Shown one piece after another: positions 17,674 through 27,004 of a stretch of DNA of 64,000 bases; within the stretch, counting starts at the first letter, position 1, and the number at the start of each line of letters is the position of its first letter. Below the pieces are notes generated by a model. It made no database searches and was not told where the DNA came from. It saw only the letters and a program-made list of their open reading frames with translations. A program made the translations under genes and the position numbers. The DNA is from Hyphomicrobiales bacterium (GTDB taxonomy: Bacteria; Pseudomonadota; Alphaproteobacteria; Rhizobiales; Rhizobiaceae), in assembly GCA_900472295.1 (NCBI GenBank), contig UCIA01000002.1, forward strand, positions 248,001 through 312,000, in the 5' to 3' direction.

Positions 17674-18267
17674 TCACGCGCGCTCAAAAGTCATGCCGTA
17701 GTGGTAGGGCGGCAGATCGGTCAGCTTTATCGGGTGAAACCCAGCCGGCTCGACGACTGCTTTCACCGCCTCGGGAGGCATCCGCATATCTGTTTTTGGC
17801 CCGCGCGGCTGACCCAGTACCGTCGTCTGCTCACGCGGCAGCGCATGCCAGTTGACGATAGCAAGGTGTCCACCTGGCCTGAGCGTTTCGGCAACGGCCT
17901 GGACAAGACCAGGCCGGTCTGGAACACCATGAAATGTATTTGCGATCAATACGAGATCCAGCTTTTCCGGAATCAATCGCGAGATTTCGCCGGCGTCGGC
18001 CACGATCCATTTTAGAACCGAAACACCCTGCTGCTCTGCTTCGGCACGAGCCATTTCGATCATTGCTGGGTCGAGATCGAGTGCGTAAACACGGCCATCG
18101 ACGATCTTCGCAAGGGGAGCTGTGAAATAGCCATCGCCGCAGCACAGATCGAGCACCGTCATACCCGGCGCCACGCCCAAGGATAGCAGGAGGCCTGCTG
18201 GATCCGACCACAGCACGGTCCACCAGTCGCGATCTGGCATTGATGTCGCTGGAAAGATTGCGCTCAT
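17674..18267 (-). CDS. class I SAM-dependent methyltransferase
   Basis: Protein of 197 aa with the Rossmann motif I VLDLCCGDGYFTAPLA (about 38-53), an acidic end to strand 2 (VYALDLDPAMIEMAR), and motif IV-like LDLVLIANTFHGV. It resembles small-molecule methyltransferases of the UbiE/Methyltransf_11 type; the substrate is unknown. It begins 37 bp after the stop of the truncated MerR-like gene on the same strand, suggesting a former regulator-enzyme pair. No FNR/FixK box is seen directly upstream. A methyltransferase (Rv2003c) also belongs to the mycobacterial DosR set (recalled). Confidence 0.82.
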   Translation of the reverse strand: MSAIFPATSMPDRDWWTVLWSDPAGLLLSLGVAPGMTVLDLCCGDGYFTAPLAKIVDGRVYALDLDPAMIEMARAEAEQQGVSVLKWIVADAGEISRLIPEKLDLVLIANTFHGVPDRPGLVQAVAETLRPGGHLAIVNWHALPREQTTVLGQPRGPKTDMRMPPEAVKAVVEPAGFHPIKLTDLPPYHYGMTFERA

Positions 18268-18304
18268 ACCGGGTGCCTAGAACGTGGCCGCAAGTACGGA
18301 AACA

Positions 18305-18691
18305 TTAGTGATCGTGTCGGCATTGATCGTGGTCGGCCAGAACCTCGATCACCCGGCATTCGCCGACTTTACCATGTCGACAGCCTTCAACCATCAGCTC
18401 CAACTCGGCCTGCAAAGCTTTCAGACCGCGGATACGCTGCGCGACGTCGGCGAGCCGTGCTTGGGCAATGGCGTCAGCCGTTGCACACGGCTGTAAAGGG
18501 TTATCCTGCAAAGCAAGCAGAGTGCGGATCGCTTCGATATCGAAGCCCAACTCGCGGGAATGGCGAATAAACGCCAACCGGCGCAAGTCGCGACCTTCGT
18601 ACTGACGGCGGTTGCCGTCACTTCGCGCCGGCGCGGAAAGCAACCCAATTTGCTCGTAATAGCGAATGGTCCGAGGGCCACGATATCCCGG
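18305..18691 (-). pseudogene. MerR-family regulator lacking its N-terminal helix
   Basis: The frame 18691 to 18305 reads PGYRGPRTIRYYEQIG, then LLSAPARSDGNRRQYEGRDL and the MerR dimerisation helix, with cysteines in NPLQPCATADA, GCRHGKV and GECRVIEVL. That is a metal-responsive MerR pattern. The first 15 or so residues (the IGELAxxTGV helix of the DNA-binding domain) are missing: an in-frame TGA lies at 18692-18694 and no ATG or GTG starts the frame. TTG 18643 would give a 112-aa product without the helix-turn-helix. Probably inactive unless a frameshift restores the start. Confidence 0.7.
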
Positions 18692-18844
18692 TCACACTCA
18701 AGGTAGTCCACTTTTACCCGTTCAATGACGGCAACTAGCGCGTGACGAGAGTATATGGCGGCGCGACTGTCGGACCTGATCTCTTGAAGCCGCAGCTGGG
18801 TTTGTGGAAAGCCGTTGGCGGATGAGTCATACGGTCTGGCGGCT

Positions 18845-19093
18845 CTAAGAGTGTGTGCCGTCGCGGTGGAATGGCTTAACGTGGCTTGGCGGCGCCGAAT
18901 TTGCTGCAGCGTCTGCAGTCGTGCGTTTGTAAACAAGGCGTATGACAAAGGCGAAGTATGCGACCTGCAGAATGACGAGGTCGATAATCGTCCAGCCTAC
19001 CGCGCTCCAGACTGAACCCGTTGCCGCGTAGGCCCACAGACCCACGGCACTCGACGTCAAAAACATTCCGACCAGGAATTGCGCAAGATACAT
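18845..19093 (-). CDS. ExoX-like exopolysaccharide production repressor, small membrane protein
   Basis: Protein of 82 aa starting MYLAQFLVGMFLTSSAVGLW, with two hydrophobic segments (about 3-24 and 31-52) followed by a basic juxtamembrane LVYKRTT and a hydrophilic tail. This is the layout of the ExoX/Psi family, small inner-membrane proteins that lower exopolysaccharide synthesis in rhizobia. ATG 19093 with GGTGGA upstream is chosen; an in-frame TTG at 19153 would add 20 residues that look non-coding. It is divergent from fixK, whose FNR/FixK box at 19192 is about 100 bp upstream of this start too. Confidence 0.65.
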   Translation of the reverse strand: MYLAQFLVGMFLTSSAVGLWAYAATGSVWSAVGWTIIDLVILQVAYFAFVIRLVYKRTTADAAANSAPPSHVKPFHRDGTHS

Positions 19094-19191
19094 CGATGTC
19101 CACCGGCCGTTACGATGCAAGATTTCGAAACGACCCCCATTGCTATCGCCCAAAGCGAAGGAGGACGTAAGCGACCGGCGCGCCTGGGCAC

Positions 19192-19205
19192 TTGATATGG
19201 ATCAA
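19192..19205. promoter_or_regulatory. FNR/FixK box upstream of fixK-like gene
   Basis: TTGATATGGATCAA, a TTGAT-N4-ATCAA match, 101 bp before the fixK-like ATG at 19307. It implies autoregulation or control by another Crp/Fnr protein. Confidence 0.78.
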
Positions 19206-19306
19206 CAATCCGCGCGACTAGGTAGTTTCCCCTAGGGACAAAACCGAATTTCGCGACCTGCGGATTCGCGCGATTGCTGTGTCACGGAACAACCGGGAAA
19301 ACAGCC

Positions 19307-19954
19307 ATGCACGCTTACACCGCATCCAGAATTTCATTGCCGTCGCATTCTGCTCAGCCGAGCCCGCCAGCGGCCTTTGGCTCGGAACCGCAACAGCCCG
19401 TCAACTTCTTTCCCGCAGGTTCGGAGATTTATGCTCAAGGCGAGAAGGCCGGTGCTCTTTACCAGGTCGAATTCGGCGCCGTGCGTATCTACCGCCTGCT
19501 CGCAGACGGCCGTCGGCAGATCAGTGCTTTCCACCTCGCCGGCGAGACTTTCGGCTTCGAAGCCGACTCGACGCATCATTTTTTTGCTGAAGCGATCAAT
19601 GCCACCGGGGTACGCGCTTTCCGCTTCAGCGCCGGAGCGGACATGTCCCATCAGTTGCTGCCCCTTGCGCTCAAGGGCCTGACGCGGGCGCAGGAGCACC
19701 TGTTGGTTCTCGGCCGCCAGAACGCCATCGAACGCGTCGCCGCTTTCCTGGTTGATATGGCGGAGCGGCAAGGCGGGTTGCGGCAGGTTGAACTGCCAAT
19801 GTCACGTATGGACATCGGCGACTATCTCGGCCTGACCATCGAGACTGTGTCGCGGGTCTTCACCCGGCTGAAGGACAAGGGCGTCATCCGCCTGCTCAGC
19901 CTGCGCAGCATCGAAATCGTCAAGCACGACGCGCTCCACTGCATGAGCGAATGA
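19307..19954 (+). CDS. fixK: Crp/Fnr-family regulator, FixK type
   Basis: Protein of 215 aa with a cyclic-nucleotide-binding-like beta roll (about 35-135) and a winged helix whose recognition helix reads TIETVSRVFTRLKDKGVI. The E-xx-SR residues that contact the TTGAT half-site are present. The four cysteines that bind the FNR iron-sulfur cluster are absent (only one Cys near the C-terminus), so it should not sense O2 itself and is FixK-like, downstream of FixLJ. ATG 19307 is chosen over 19274 because the latter runs into the leader. The stop overlaps the GNAT start (ATGA). Confidence 0.83.
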   Translation: MHAYTASRISLPSHSAQPSPPAAFGSEPQQPVNFFPAGSEIYAQGEKAGALYQVEFGAVRIYRLLADGRRQISAFHLAGETFGFEADSTHHFFAEAINATGVRAFRFSAGADMSHQLLPLALKGLTRAQEHLLVLGRQNAIERVAAFLVDMAERQGGLRQVELPMSRMDIGDYLGLTIETVSRVFTRLKDKGVIRLLSLRSIEIVKHDALHCMSE

Positions 19955-20538
19955 AGGCTCCTGCCTGCGCAAAAGACGACATGACGCCGAAGAACCGGCC
20001 TCAGTTCAAGGACCAGATGACGATGGACAACACACTCACCACCCATACCGGCTTTCGCTTTGAAGTGCGCCGCGCGCGCCCTGAGGATGAGGCAACGCTG
20101 GCCGAGTTCTTCACCCATGTGACCGCGGACGACCTGCGCTTCCGCTTTCTCGGCGCTGTGAAGGAAGTCTCGCATGAACGGCTGGTGGCGATGACACGTT
20201 CAGACGACGCCCATATCCATAATTTCCTGGCCTTCTCGAGCGACGGAGTGCTGATCGCGGTTGCGACGCTGGCAAGCGATCGAGCCGATCGAAACGGCGA
20301 GGTCGCGATCTGTATCCGCCAGGATCGCAAGCATCTGGGGGTTGGCTGGGAACTGCTCGCCTATGTTGCGAAATTTGCAGAGGACCTCGGCCTCAAGGCG
20401 ATCGAGTCGATCGAGAGCCGTGAAAACCGCGCTGCAATCGAGGTCGAGCGCGACATGGGTTTCACCGTCACCACCGATCCCGACGATGCGACGCTTGTCT
20501 TGGTTCGGCGAGTGCTGGGCGCGCGATCAGCCGCTTAG
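19951..20538 (+). CDS. GNAT-family N-acetyltransferase
   Basis: Protein of 195 aa with a GNAT domain (about 35-185). The start RRARPEDEATLAEFFTHVTADDLRFRFLG strongly resembles the GNAT half of the synthetase-GNAT fusion at 10329, and the acetyl-CoA loop reads RQDRKHLGVGWELL. It is coupled to fixK by a 4-bp overlap, so it is made together with the regulator. The substrate is unknown; lysine acetylation of proteins, as for Pat relatives, is a fair guess. Start codons further in (ATG 19981 or 20023) are also possible. Confidence 0.8.
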   Translation: MKAPACAKDDMTPKNRPQFKDQMTMDNTLTTHTGFRFEVRRARPEDEATLAEFFTHVTADDLRFRFLGAVKEVSHERLVAMTRSDDAHIHNFLAFSSDGVLIAVATLASDRADRNGEVAICIRQDRKHLGVGWELLAYVAKFAEDLGLKAIESIESRENRAAIEVERDMGFTVTTDPDDATLVLVRRVLGARSAA

Positions 20539-21744
20539 CTACCACGCTCCCTCCCGGGCCGTTGGGGGCGCGGAAGAGCGAAAGATGAGCATCTCCGTGG
20601 CCACAGCGCGTTCCTCATCCGTTGGAATGACAAGGACATCGACGCGGGAATTCGCAGCGCTGACCACCTCCTCGCCTCCGCGGTTTCGCTCATCGTCAAG
20701 ATCGACTCCAAGCCAGGCAGCGGCGGCGCTGATCCTCTCCCGGACCACCGGCGCGTTTTCGCCAATGCCGGCAGTGAACACCAGCGTGTCCACTCCTCCC
20801 ATGGCAGCGGCCAGCGATCCTATCTCACGTCCGATCCGATAAACGAAGAGATCGACAGCCTCGGCGGCGGCAGGGTCGTCTGAGTCGATCAGGGTCCGCA
20901 TATCACCAGATATTCCGGACACACCGAGCAGACCGGATTGCTCGTAGAGAAGCGTGACCAGTTCTTCCGCCGACAGAAGCCGTTCCTGCAGCAAGTGGAG
21001 GATGACCCCCGGGTCGAGCGCACCGCAACGCGTGCTCATCACCAGGCCGTCCAGCGTCGAAAACCCCATCGTCGTAGCAATACTTCGTCCGGCGTCCATG
21101 GCGCACAGGCTGGCGCCGCTGCCGAGATGGGCAACGATCGTGCGGCCGCCGGCGCGAGCGCCGTAGCGATCACGCAGCTTCGAAGCGATATGGCTGTAGG
21201 ACAGCCCATGGAAGCCGTAGGACACGATGCCCGCGTTAGTCATCGCGCGCGGCAGCCCGTAGATTTTGGCGAGCCCCGGCCGGGCTGAATGAAACGCCGT
21301 GTCGAAGCACCCGATCTGGAGGGCCCGCGGCAAGAGTTTTGCTGCCAGCGCGACAATCTCGAGATTGATCCGCTGGTGGATGGGCGCCATCGGCTCGAGC
21401 AGGCGCAGTGCCTCGAGCGTATGATCGTCGAGCAACGCCGCTGCGGTGAAGTCACGCCCGCCGTGAACGATCCTGTGCCCTACCCTGTCGATGCGCCGCA
21501 GGAGATCGTTGTCTGCGAGCACGGATGCAACCGCCGCGAACGCCTTGCTCATATCGATCGGTGCTTCGCCCAGGCTCCTGTCGATCTTGGACCTGCCGGC
21601 CGCCGCCTCGACCCGCAGCCGCGGTTGTTGGCCGAGGGAGGAGACATTGCCGCGCAGCAGCAGCTGGAGTTGCTCACGTCCCTCGAAGACGGCGAACTTC
21701 AGGCTCGAAGAACCACCATTCAGGACAAGAATCGCGTCGGTCAT
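20539..21744 (-). CDS. ackA: acetate kinase
   Basis: Protein of 401 aa, the normal AckA length, starting MTDAILVLNGGSSSLKF (first ATP/phosphate motif). It also has the acetokinase motifs YGFHGLSYSH, VAHLGSGASLCAM and FTAGIGENAPVVRERI. It makes ATP and acetate from acetyl-phosphate and ADP in the cytoplasm. It lies 51 bp after phosphoketolase on the same strand, so the pair forms a route from pentose or fructose phosphates through acetyl-P to ATP without respiration. No phosphotransacetylase gene is visible here. Confidence 0.95.
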   Translation of the reverse strand: MTDAILVLNGGSSSLKFAVFEGREQLQLLLRGNVSSLGQQPRLRVEAAAGRSKIDRSLGEAPIDMSKAFAAVASVLADNDLLRRIDRVGHRIVHGGRDFTAAALLDDHTLEALRLLEPMAPIHQRINLEIVALAAKLLPRALQIGCFDTAFHSARPGLAKIYGLPRAMTNAGIVSYGFHGLSYSHIASKLRDRYGARAGGRTIVAHLGSGASLCAMDAGRSIATTMGFSTLDGLVMSTRCGALDPGVILHLLQERLLSAEELVTLLYEQSGLLGVSGISGDMRTLIDSDDPAAAEAVDLFVYRIGREIGSLAAAMGGVDTLVFTAGIGENAPVVRERISAAAAWLGVDLDDERNRGGEEVVSAANSRVDVLVIPTDEERAVATEMLIFRSSAPPTAREGAW

Positions 21745-21795
21745 GAAGCCATCCGGCGTCTTGCCGTCCCTATGTGCTCGGGTACGGGTAACTGC

Positions 21796-24219
21796 TCAAT
21801 CTGGACGCTTGGGCGGCGCATCAGGATCCTGCTCCCACTTCCAGTCGAGGATCTCCGGCATATCCTGCCCATGGGCGCGAATATAGGCCCGGTGCTCTAG
21901 CAGCTTGCTGTCCATCGCCTGCTTCAGGCCGACCCGCTTGCTTTTCAGTCCTGGAACCCAGTCAAGGACGCTTTGGACGATATGAAAGCGGTCAAGCCCG
22001 TTCAGCACCGTCATGTCGAACGGGGTGGTCGTCGTGCCCTCCTCATTATAGCCGCGCACATGGATGTTGTCGTGGTTGGTGCGACGATAGGTCAGGCGAT
22101 GGATCGTCCAAGGATAGCCGTGATAGGCAAAGATGACCGGCTTGTCGGTGGTGAACAGCGCATCGAAATCGCGATCCGAAAGACCGTGCGGATGATATTC
22201 CTTCGGCTGGAGCGTCATCAGGTCGACGACATTGACCACCCTGATCCTGAGATCAGGAACCTGTCGCCTGAGGATCTGTACGGCGGCCAGCGTTTCGAGG
22301 GTTGGCACGTCGCCTGCGCACGCCATCACGACGTCGGGCTCGGCCCCATCGTCCGTTGACGCCCAGTCCCAGATGCCGATCCCTGCCCTGCAGTGAACGA
22401 TCGCCTTGTCCATCGACAGCCACTGCCACGATGGCGGCTTGCCGGCGACGATGATGTTGATGCGGTTCCAGGTCTGCAGCACATGATCGGTTACGCAGAG
22501 CAAGGTGTTGGCATCCGGCGGGAGATAGACGCGAACGATGTCGGCCTTCTTGTTGAGGGCGACGTCGATGAAGCCGGGGTCCTGATGGCTGAAGCCGTTG
22601 TGTTCCTGATGCCAGACATGGCTCGACAACAGATAATTCAGCGATGCGATCGGTCGCCGCCACGGGATATCGCGGCAGGCATCCAGCCATTTCGCGTGCT
22701 GATTAAACATGGAATCGACGATATGAATGAACGCCTCGTAGCAGGAAAACAGGCCATGGCGGCCGGTGAGCAGGTAGCCTTCCAGCCAACCTTGGCAGGT
22801 GTGCTCGGAGAGGATTTCGAGAACCCTGCCATCGCGCCCCAGATGAACGTCTTCGGGCAGGATCTTTTCCATCCAGCCACGCTCGGTCACTTCAAACACG
22901 TCTTGAAGGCGGTTCGAGGCGGTTTCGTCCGGGCCGACGATGCGGAAGTTCTTCGCGGCCTCGTTCATCTGCATGACATCACGCAGGAAACTGCCCATGA
23001 CCCGCGTCGACTCAGCCTTGATGGCGCCGGGGCGCTCGACCGCAATGGCATGGTCATGCAACCTGGGCAGTTCGAGAGACCTGCGCAGCAGGCCGCCATT
23101 GGCATGCGGGTTGGCGCTCATACGTCTGGTCGTCTGAGGTGCTGTGGCGCGGATCGAGGCGACAGGAGCGCCGGTGGCGTCGAACAGCTCCTCGGGCCGG
23201 TAGCTCTTCAGCCACTCCTCAAGCAGCTTGAGATGGGCGGGGTTTTCCGCGAGGCCAGACAAGGGAACCTGGTGCGAGCGCCAGAAGCCCTCGGTCTTCA
23301 GACCGTCGACCTCTTTCGGTCCCGTCCAGCCCTTGGGGCTGCGCAGCACGATCATCGGCCATTTTGGTCGTGGCGCGGTCGCCGCGAGTCCGTTGCGTGC
23401 GCCATGCTGGATAGAATGGATCCGATCAAACGCATCGTCGAGCACGCTCGCCATCCGCTCATGCATCGGGGCCGGCTCGTGGCCCTCCACGAACAGCGGC
23501 TCATAGCCGTAGCCGGCAAACAGCGCGCGCAATTCGTCTTCGGGAATGCGGGCGAGAATGGTTGGATTGGCGATCTTGTAGCCGTTCAGGTGCAGGATCG
23601 GCAGCACCGCCCCGTCGCGCGCCGGGTTGAGGAATTTATTGGAATGCCACGCAGCCGCCAGTGGTCCCGTTTCAGCCTCGCCGTCACCCACGACACAGGC
23701 GACCACAAGATCCGGATTGTCAAAGGCCGCGCCATAGGCGTGCGAAAGCGAGTAGCCCAACTCGCCGCCCTCGTGGATCGAGCCGGGCACATCCGGTGCT
23801 GCATGGCTCGGTATGCCGCCGGGAAACGAAAACTGCCGGAACAGCTTGCGCATCCCTTGCTCGTCCATCGCAATGTCGGGATTGAGCTCGCTGTATGTGC
23901 CTTCCAGATAGGTATTCGCCACCATTGCCGGGCCGCCATGGCCTGGGCCGCAGATATAGATCACATTTGCGTCCCTGAGCCGGATCGCGCGATTGAGGTG
24001 CGCATAGATGAAGCTTAGGCCGGGCGACGTTCCCCAGTGGCCAAGCAGGCGCGGCTTGACGTGCTCCAGCCGCAACGGTTCGCGCAGCAGCGGATTGTCG
24101 AGCAGGTAAATCTGGCCGATCGTCAGATAGTTGGCGGCGCGCCAATAGGCATCGATGTCGCGCAACTCCTGTTCGGATAACCGTTTGGTGTTGACTGATG
24201 TTGCCGAATGTTCGGTCAT
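21796..24219 (-). CDS. xfp: D-xylulose-5-phosphate/D-fructose-6-phosphate phosphoketolase
   Basis: Protein of 807 aa with the phosphoketolase signatures [20 protein letters not shown] near 61-80, [15 protein letters not shown], the TPP segment [20 protein letters not shown], and [19 protein letters not shown] in the second half. It cleaves xylulose-5-P (or fructose-6-P) with phosphate to acetyl-phosphate plus glyceraldehyde-3-P (or erythrose-4-P), using TPP and Mg. Directly upstream of ackA. It lies 173 bp after the cation ATPase stop, so it may have its own promoter; I see no clear FNR/FixK box in that gap. Confidence 0.95.
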   Translation of the reverse strand: MTEHSATSVNTKRLSEQELRDIDAYWRAANYLTIGQIYLLDNPLLREPLRLEHVKPRLLGHWGTSPGLSFIYAHLNRAIRLRDANVIYICGPGHGGPAMVANTYLEGTYSELNPDIAMDEQGMRKLFRQFSFPGGIPSHAAPDVPGSIHEGGELGYSLSHAYGAAFDNPDLVVACVVGDGEAETGPLAAAWHSNKFLNPARDGAVLPILHLNGYKIANPTILARIPEDELRALFAGYGYEPLFVEGHEPAPMHERMASVLDDAFDRIHSIQHGARNGLAATAPRPKWPMIVLRSPKGWTGPKEVDGLKTEGFWRSHQVPLSGLAENPAHLKLLEEWLKSYRPEELFDATGAPVASIRATAPQTTRRMSANPHANGGLLRRSLELPRLHDHAIAVERPGAIKAESTRVMGSFLRDVMQMNEAAKNFRIVGPDETASNRLQDVFEVTERGWMEKILPEDVHLGRDGRVLEILSEHTCQGWLEGYLLTGRHGLFSCYEAFIHIVDSMFNQHAKWLDACRDIPWRRPIASLNYLLSSHVWHQEHNGFSHQDPGFIDVALNKKADIVRVYLPPDANTLLCVTDHVLQTWNRINIIVAGKPPSWQWLSMDKAIVHCRAGIGIWDWASTDDGAEPDVVMACAGDVPTLETLAAVQILRRQVPDLRIRVVNVVDLMTLQPKEYHPHGLSDRDFDALFTTDKPVIFAYHGYPWTIHRLTYRRTNHDNIHVRGYNEEGTTTTPFDMTVLNGLDRFHIVQSVLDWVPGLKSKRVGLKQAMDSKLLEHRAYIRAHGQDMPEILDWKWEQDPDAPPKRPD

Positions 24220-24392
24220 CTGATTTGGCTCCGTTGCTCATTTTGCGAAAGCCTGCGGATCGCGCCTCAGACATGGCACCAACGCATCGTTCGCCTTTAG
24301 GTTCATCACGGCTCGCCCCGACCGTCGCTGCACGCACTACGCAAGCAGGGCGTTCGCGCTGGTCAGAGCCACGGTCAGACTTGCGTTAGTGA

Positions 24393-26951
24393 TCAGGTTT
24401 TCAGCCGCTCCCGCCAGAAATGTTTCAGGAACTCAAGGCAGACCAGCACCGCCAATCCGGCCGCAAGCGTCACCGCGAGGTCGTCCAGGTGCAGCGGTCC
24501 GAACTGGAAGAGATCACTCGCGAGCGGCCACAGAAGCGTCCCGCCCAGCGCCGTTGCAACCACAACGACGACAAAAGCAAGCGATCGATTTGGCCGGAAA
24601 AGAGCAGTCAGCAGCAACTCGCTGAACGTACGGTTGACGAAAATCAACCCAACGATCGTAAGCACCAGCGAGAAGAACGTCAGGGCCCGAATCTCGTCTT
24701 CCGGCATTCCCCAATGCAAGGCGAAGAGGAAGATGCCCGTGACAAGCGCGAATGCCAGCAGTCCCTGCACAACGCTCCATGCGATCAACGAGCGAGAGAA
24801 GAGCGCCGCTTCCGGATCCCGCGGCGGACGCTTCATTGTGTCGTCTTCTTCGGTTTCAGCTTCAAAGACCAATGAGCAGACCGGATCGATCACCATCTCC
24901 AGAAAGGCAATGTGAATTGGCCCGAACAGGATAGGAAGCCCAAACAGCAATGGAAGCAAGGCCAGCCCGGCGATCGGCACGTGCACGGCAAGAATGAAGC
25001 CCATTGCCTTTCGCAGGTTGTCGTAAATGCGGCGGCCCAGCCGGATGGCTTTGACTATCGACCCGAAGTCGTCGTCGAGGAGGACGATGGACGACGCCTC
25101 CCGCGCGACATCCGTGCCGCGACCACCCATGGCAATGCCAATGTTTGCGGCTTTCAGCGACGGAGCATCGTTGACGCCGTCTCCCGTCATGGCGACAATC
25201 TCGCCGTTGGCCTTCAAGGCTCTGACGATTGCCAATTTCTGCTCGGGCATGATCCGCGCGAACACCGCTGCGGTTTTCACGCGCGCCGCCAGGGCTGCGT
25301 CATCCAGTGTCTTGAGCTCGTCACCGGTGACGACATCGTTGAAATCGAGCCCAACCTGCCTGGCGATTGCTGTCGCGGTCGCGGGATAGTCCCCGGTAAT
25401 CATGATCACTCTGATTCCGGCGGAGCGGCAATTACTCACCGCTTCCGGAACACCTGAACGCAGGGGATCGGCCAGGCCGACGAGGCCCATGAACTCAAAA
25501 TCGAAACCAGTCTGTTTGTCCGGCAACTGATCGCCAGCATGGCCAGAACGCGCTACCCCTAGGACGCGCAGTCCTTCCGTTGCCATGGCGTCCACAACAT
25601 CCTTGACCGAAGCGACCCGATCCGCAGGTAGACGACAGAGTGCCGCGATGGCCTCCGGCGAACCTTTGGCGGCAATCAGGCAGTCGGCGCCTCCATCTGA
25701 CGATTGCCAGGCATTCGACATTGCCAACAGTTCAGGGCGCAACCCATAGGCGCGGGCCAGCTTGCGATCAGTGCTTTCTGCGCGCTTGGGCAATCGCTCC
25801 TGCGCGAGTTTGTGAAATGCCCTTTCCATCGGATCAAACGGAATCTCGGCACTGGCGAGCACGCCGATCTCGACCAACTCGCCAAATGCCGGAGGCAACT
25901 CTGTGTTTGAGTTGTTCAGGCGAAACAGTTTGCCATCGGGCGTTCTCAGTTCTGCAATTGTCATGCGGTTCTCGGTCAGCGTTCCGGTCTTGTCGGTGCA
26001 AAGGACCGTTGCCGAGCCAAGCGTCTCGATCGCTGCCGCACGACGCGTGAGCACGCGCGCCTGCGAGATGCGCCATGCGCCCATGGCCATGAAGATTGTC
26101 AGCACCATGGGAAATTCCTCGGGCAGCATCGACATGCCGAGCGCAATGCCTGCCAACAGCGCATCAAGCCATCCGCCGCGCAGCAGGCCATAAAGCACGA
26201 CCGCGAGAACACTGACCGCGCCGCCGACCAGCGCAAAGATGCCGACAAGACGTTTTGTCTGTCGCTGCAAGCGGGGTGCTTCGGTCTCCATGGTACTAAG
26301 CGATTGCCCGATCGCACCGATCTGGCTTAGCGGTCCGGTTGCCAGAACTTCGCCGATGCCTGAACCGCGAACGACGAGTGATCCAGAAAATGCGAAAGGC
26401 AGGTCGTCACCCCCCGGCCTGCGTTCGGCTGGCAGATCGCCTTGCCCGGCAGCAATCTTTCGCACCGGCACGGATTCTCCTGTCAGCAAGGACTCGTCGG
26501 TCTGGATATCCCGGCTCTGGATGAGCAAGATATCGGCCGGAATCCGATCCCCCTCGCCCAGCACGACCGTATCGCCGCGCACCACCTCGCGACCCGCAAT
26601 CCGCTTGCGTTCGCCATCGCGTATCACCAGAGCGCGCGGACTTGTCAGGTCGCGCAACGCCTCGAGGACACGCTCCGTCCGCGCCTCCTGAACGATGGTA
26701 ATCCCCACCGACAAGGTGGCAAACGCGAGCAGTATCAACGCCTCTTGAAGATCGCCAAGAAGCAAGTAAACGCAGCCTCCACCCAACAACAGGGCAAGCA
26801 TTGGCTCGCGCATGACCTCGATAGCAATGCGCAAAGGCGTCCGACGGTTGGATCTGGGCAACTCGTTGAACCCTTCGGCGACAAGCCTAGCCTGTGCTTC
26901 GGCCTCGCTGAGGCCGGTCAAGGCAATGGTCGATGGGGTGGCTCGTGACAT
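24393..26951 (-). CDS. P2-type (Ca/Mn-like or CtpF-like) cation-transporting ATPase
   Basis: Protein of 852 aa with the cation-ATPase N-terminal domain, TGES actuator loop (157-160), phosphorylation Asp320 in DKTGTLT, MTGDGVNDAPSL hinge, and about ten membrane segments, the last six after residue 640. The M4 transport motif reads PEEFP (277-281), where Ca pumps have PEGLP, so the ion is uncertain. It resembles the CtpF/PacL-like group; CtpF is a DosR-regulon pump in Mycobacterium tuberculosis (recalled). It starts 53 bp after the beta-CASP nuclease stop on the same strand, so it is likely part of the Usp-nuclease-ATPase unit. Confidence 0.88.
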   Translation of the reverse strand: MSRATPSTIALTGLSEAEAQARLVAEGFNELPRSNRRTPLRIAIEVMREPMLALLLGGGCVYLLLGDLQEALILLAFATLSVGITIVQEARTERVLEALRDLTSPRALVIRDGERKRIAGREVVRGDTVVLGEGDRIPADILLIQSRDIQTDESLLTGESVPVRKIAAGQGDLPAERRPGGDDLPFAFSGSLVVRGSGIGEVLATGPLSQIGAIGQSLSTMETEAPRLQRQTKRLVGIFALVGGAVSVLAVVLYGLLRGGWLDALLAGIALGMSMLPEEFPMVLTIFMAMGAWRISQARVLTRRAAAIETLGSATVLCTDKTGTLTENRMTIAELRTPDGKLFRLNNSNTELPPAFGELVEIGVLASAEIPFDPMERAFHKLAQERLPKRAESTDRKLARAYGLRPELLAMSNAWQSSDGGADCLIAAKGSPEAIAALCRLPADRVASVKDVVDAMATEGLRVLGVARSGHAGDQLPDKQTGFDFEFMGLVGLADPLRSGVPEAVSNCRSAGIRVIMITGDYPATATAIARQVGLDFNDVVTGDELKTLDDAALAARVKTAAVFARIMPEQKLAIVRALKANGEIVAMTGDGVNDAPSLKAANIGIAMGGRGTDVAREASSIVLLDDDFGSIVKAIRLGRRIYDNLRKAMGFILAVHVPIAGLALLPLLFGLPILFGPIHIAFLEMVIDPVCSLVFEAETEEDDTMKRPPRDPEAALFSRSLIAWSVVQGLLAFALVTGIFLFALHWGMPEDEIRALTFFSLVLTIVGLIFVNRTFSELLLTALFRPNRSLAFVVVVVATALGGTLLWPLASDLFQFGPLHLDDLAVTLAAGLAVLVCLEFLKHFWRERLKT

Positions 26952-27004
26952 TTAGGGCTTTCTTCCATCGCCAGCGCGCATTGTTCGGCCGTCAGGTCAT
27001 TTGT

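Noticed and set aside
18694-18948. Minus-strand frame running into the MerR region (18421-18948)
   Set aside because: It overlaps MerR in another frame and the ExoX-like gene; no recognisable protein. It may contain the lost MerR start, but no IGELA-type helix was found in it.
22393-24018. 541-codon plus-strand frame over phosphoketolase
   Set aside because: Antisense shadow of a highly conserved enzyme; no ribosome site or recognisable domain.
24220-24392. FNR/FixK box before phosphoketolase
   Set aside because: TTGCG and ATCAG half-sites near 24383 have a six-base spacer; no acceptable match was found in this gap.
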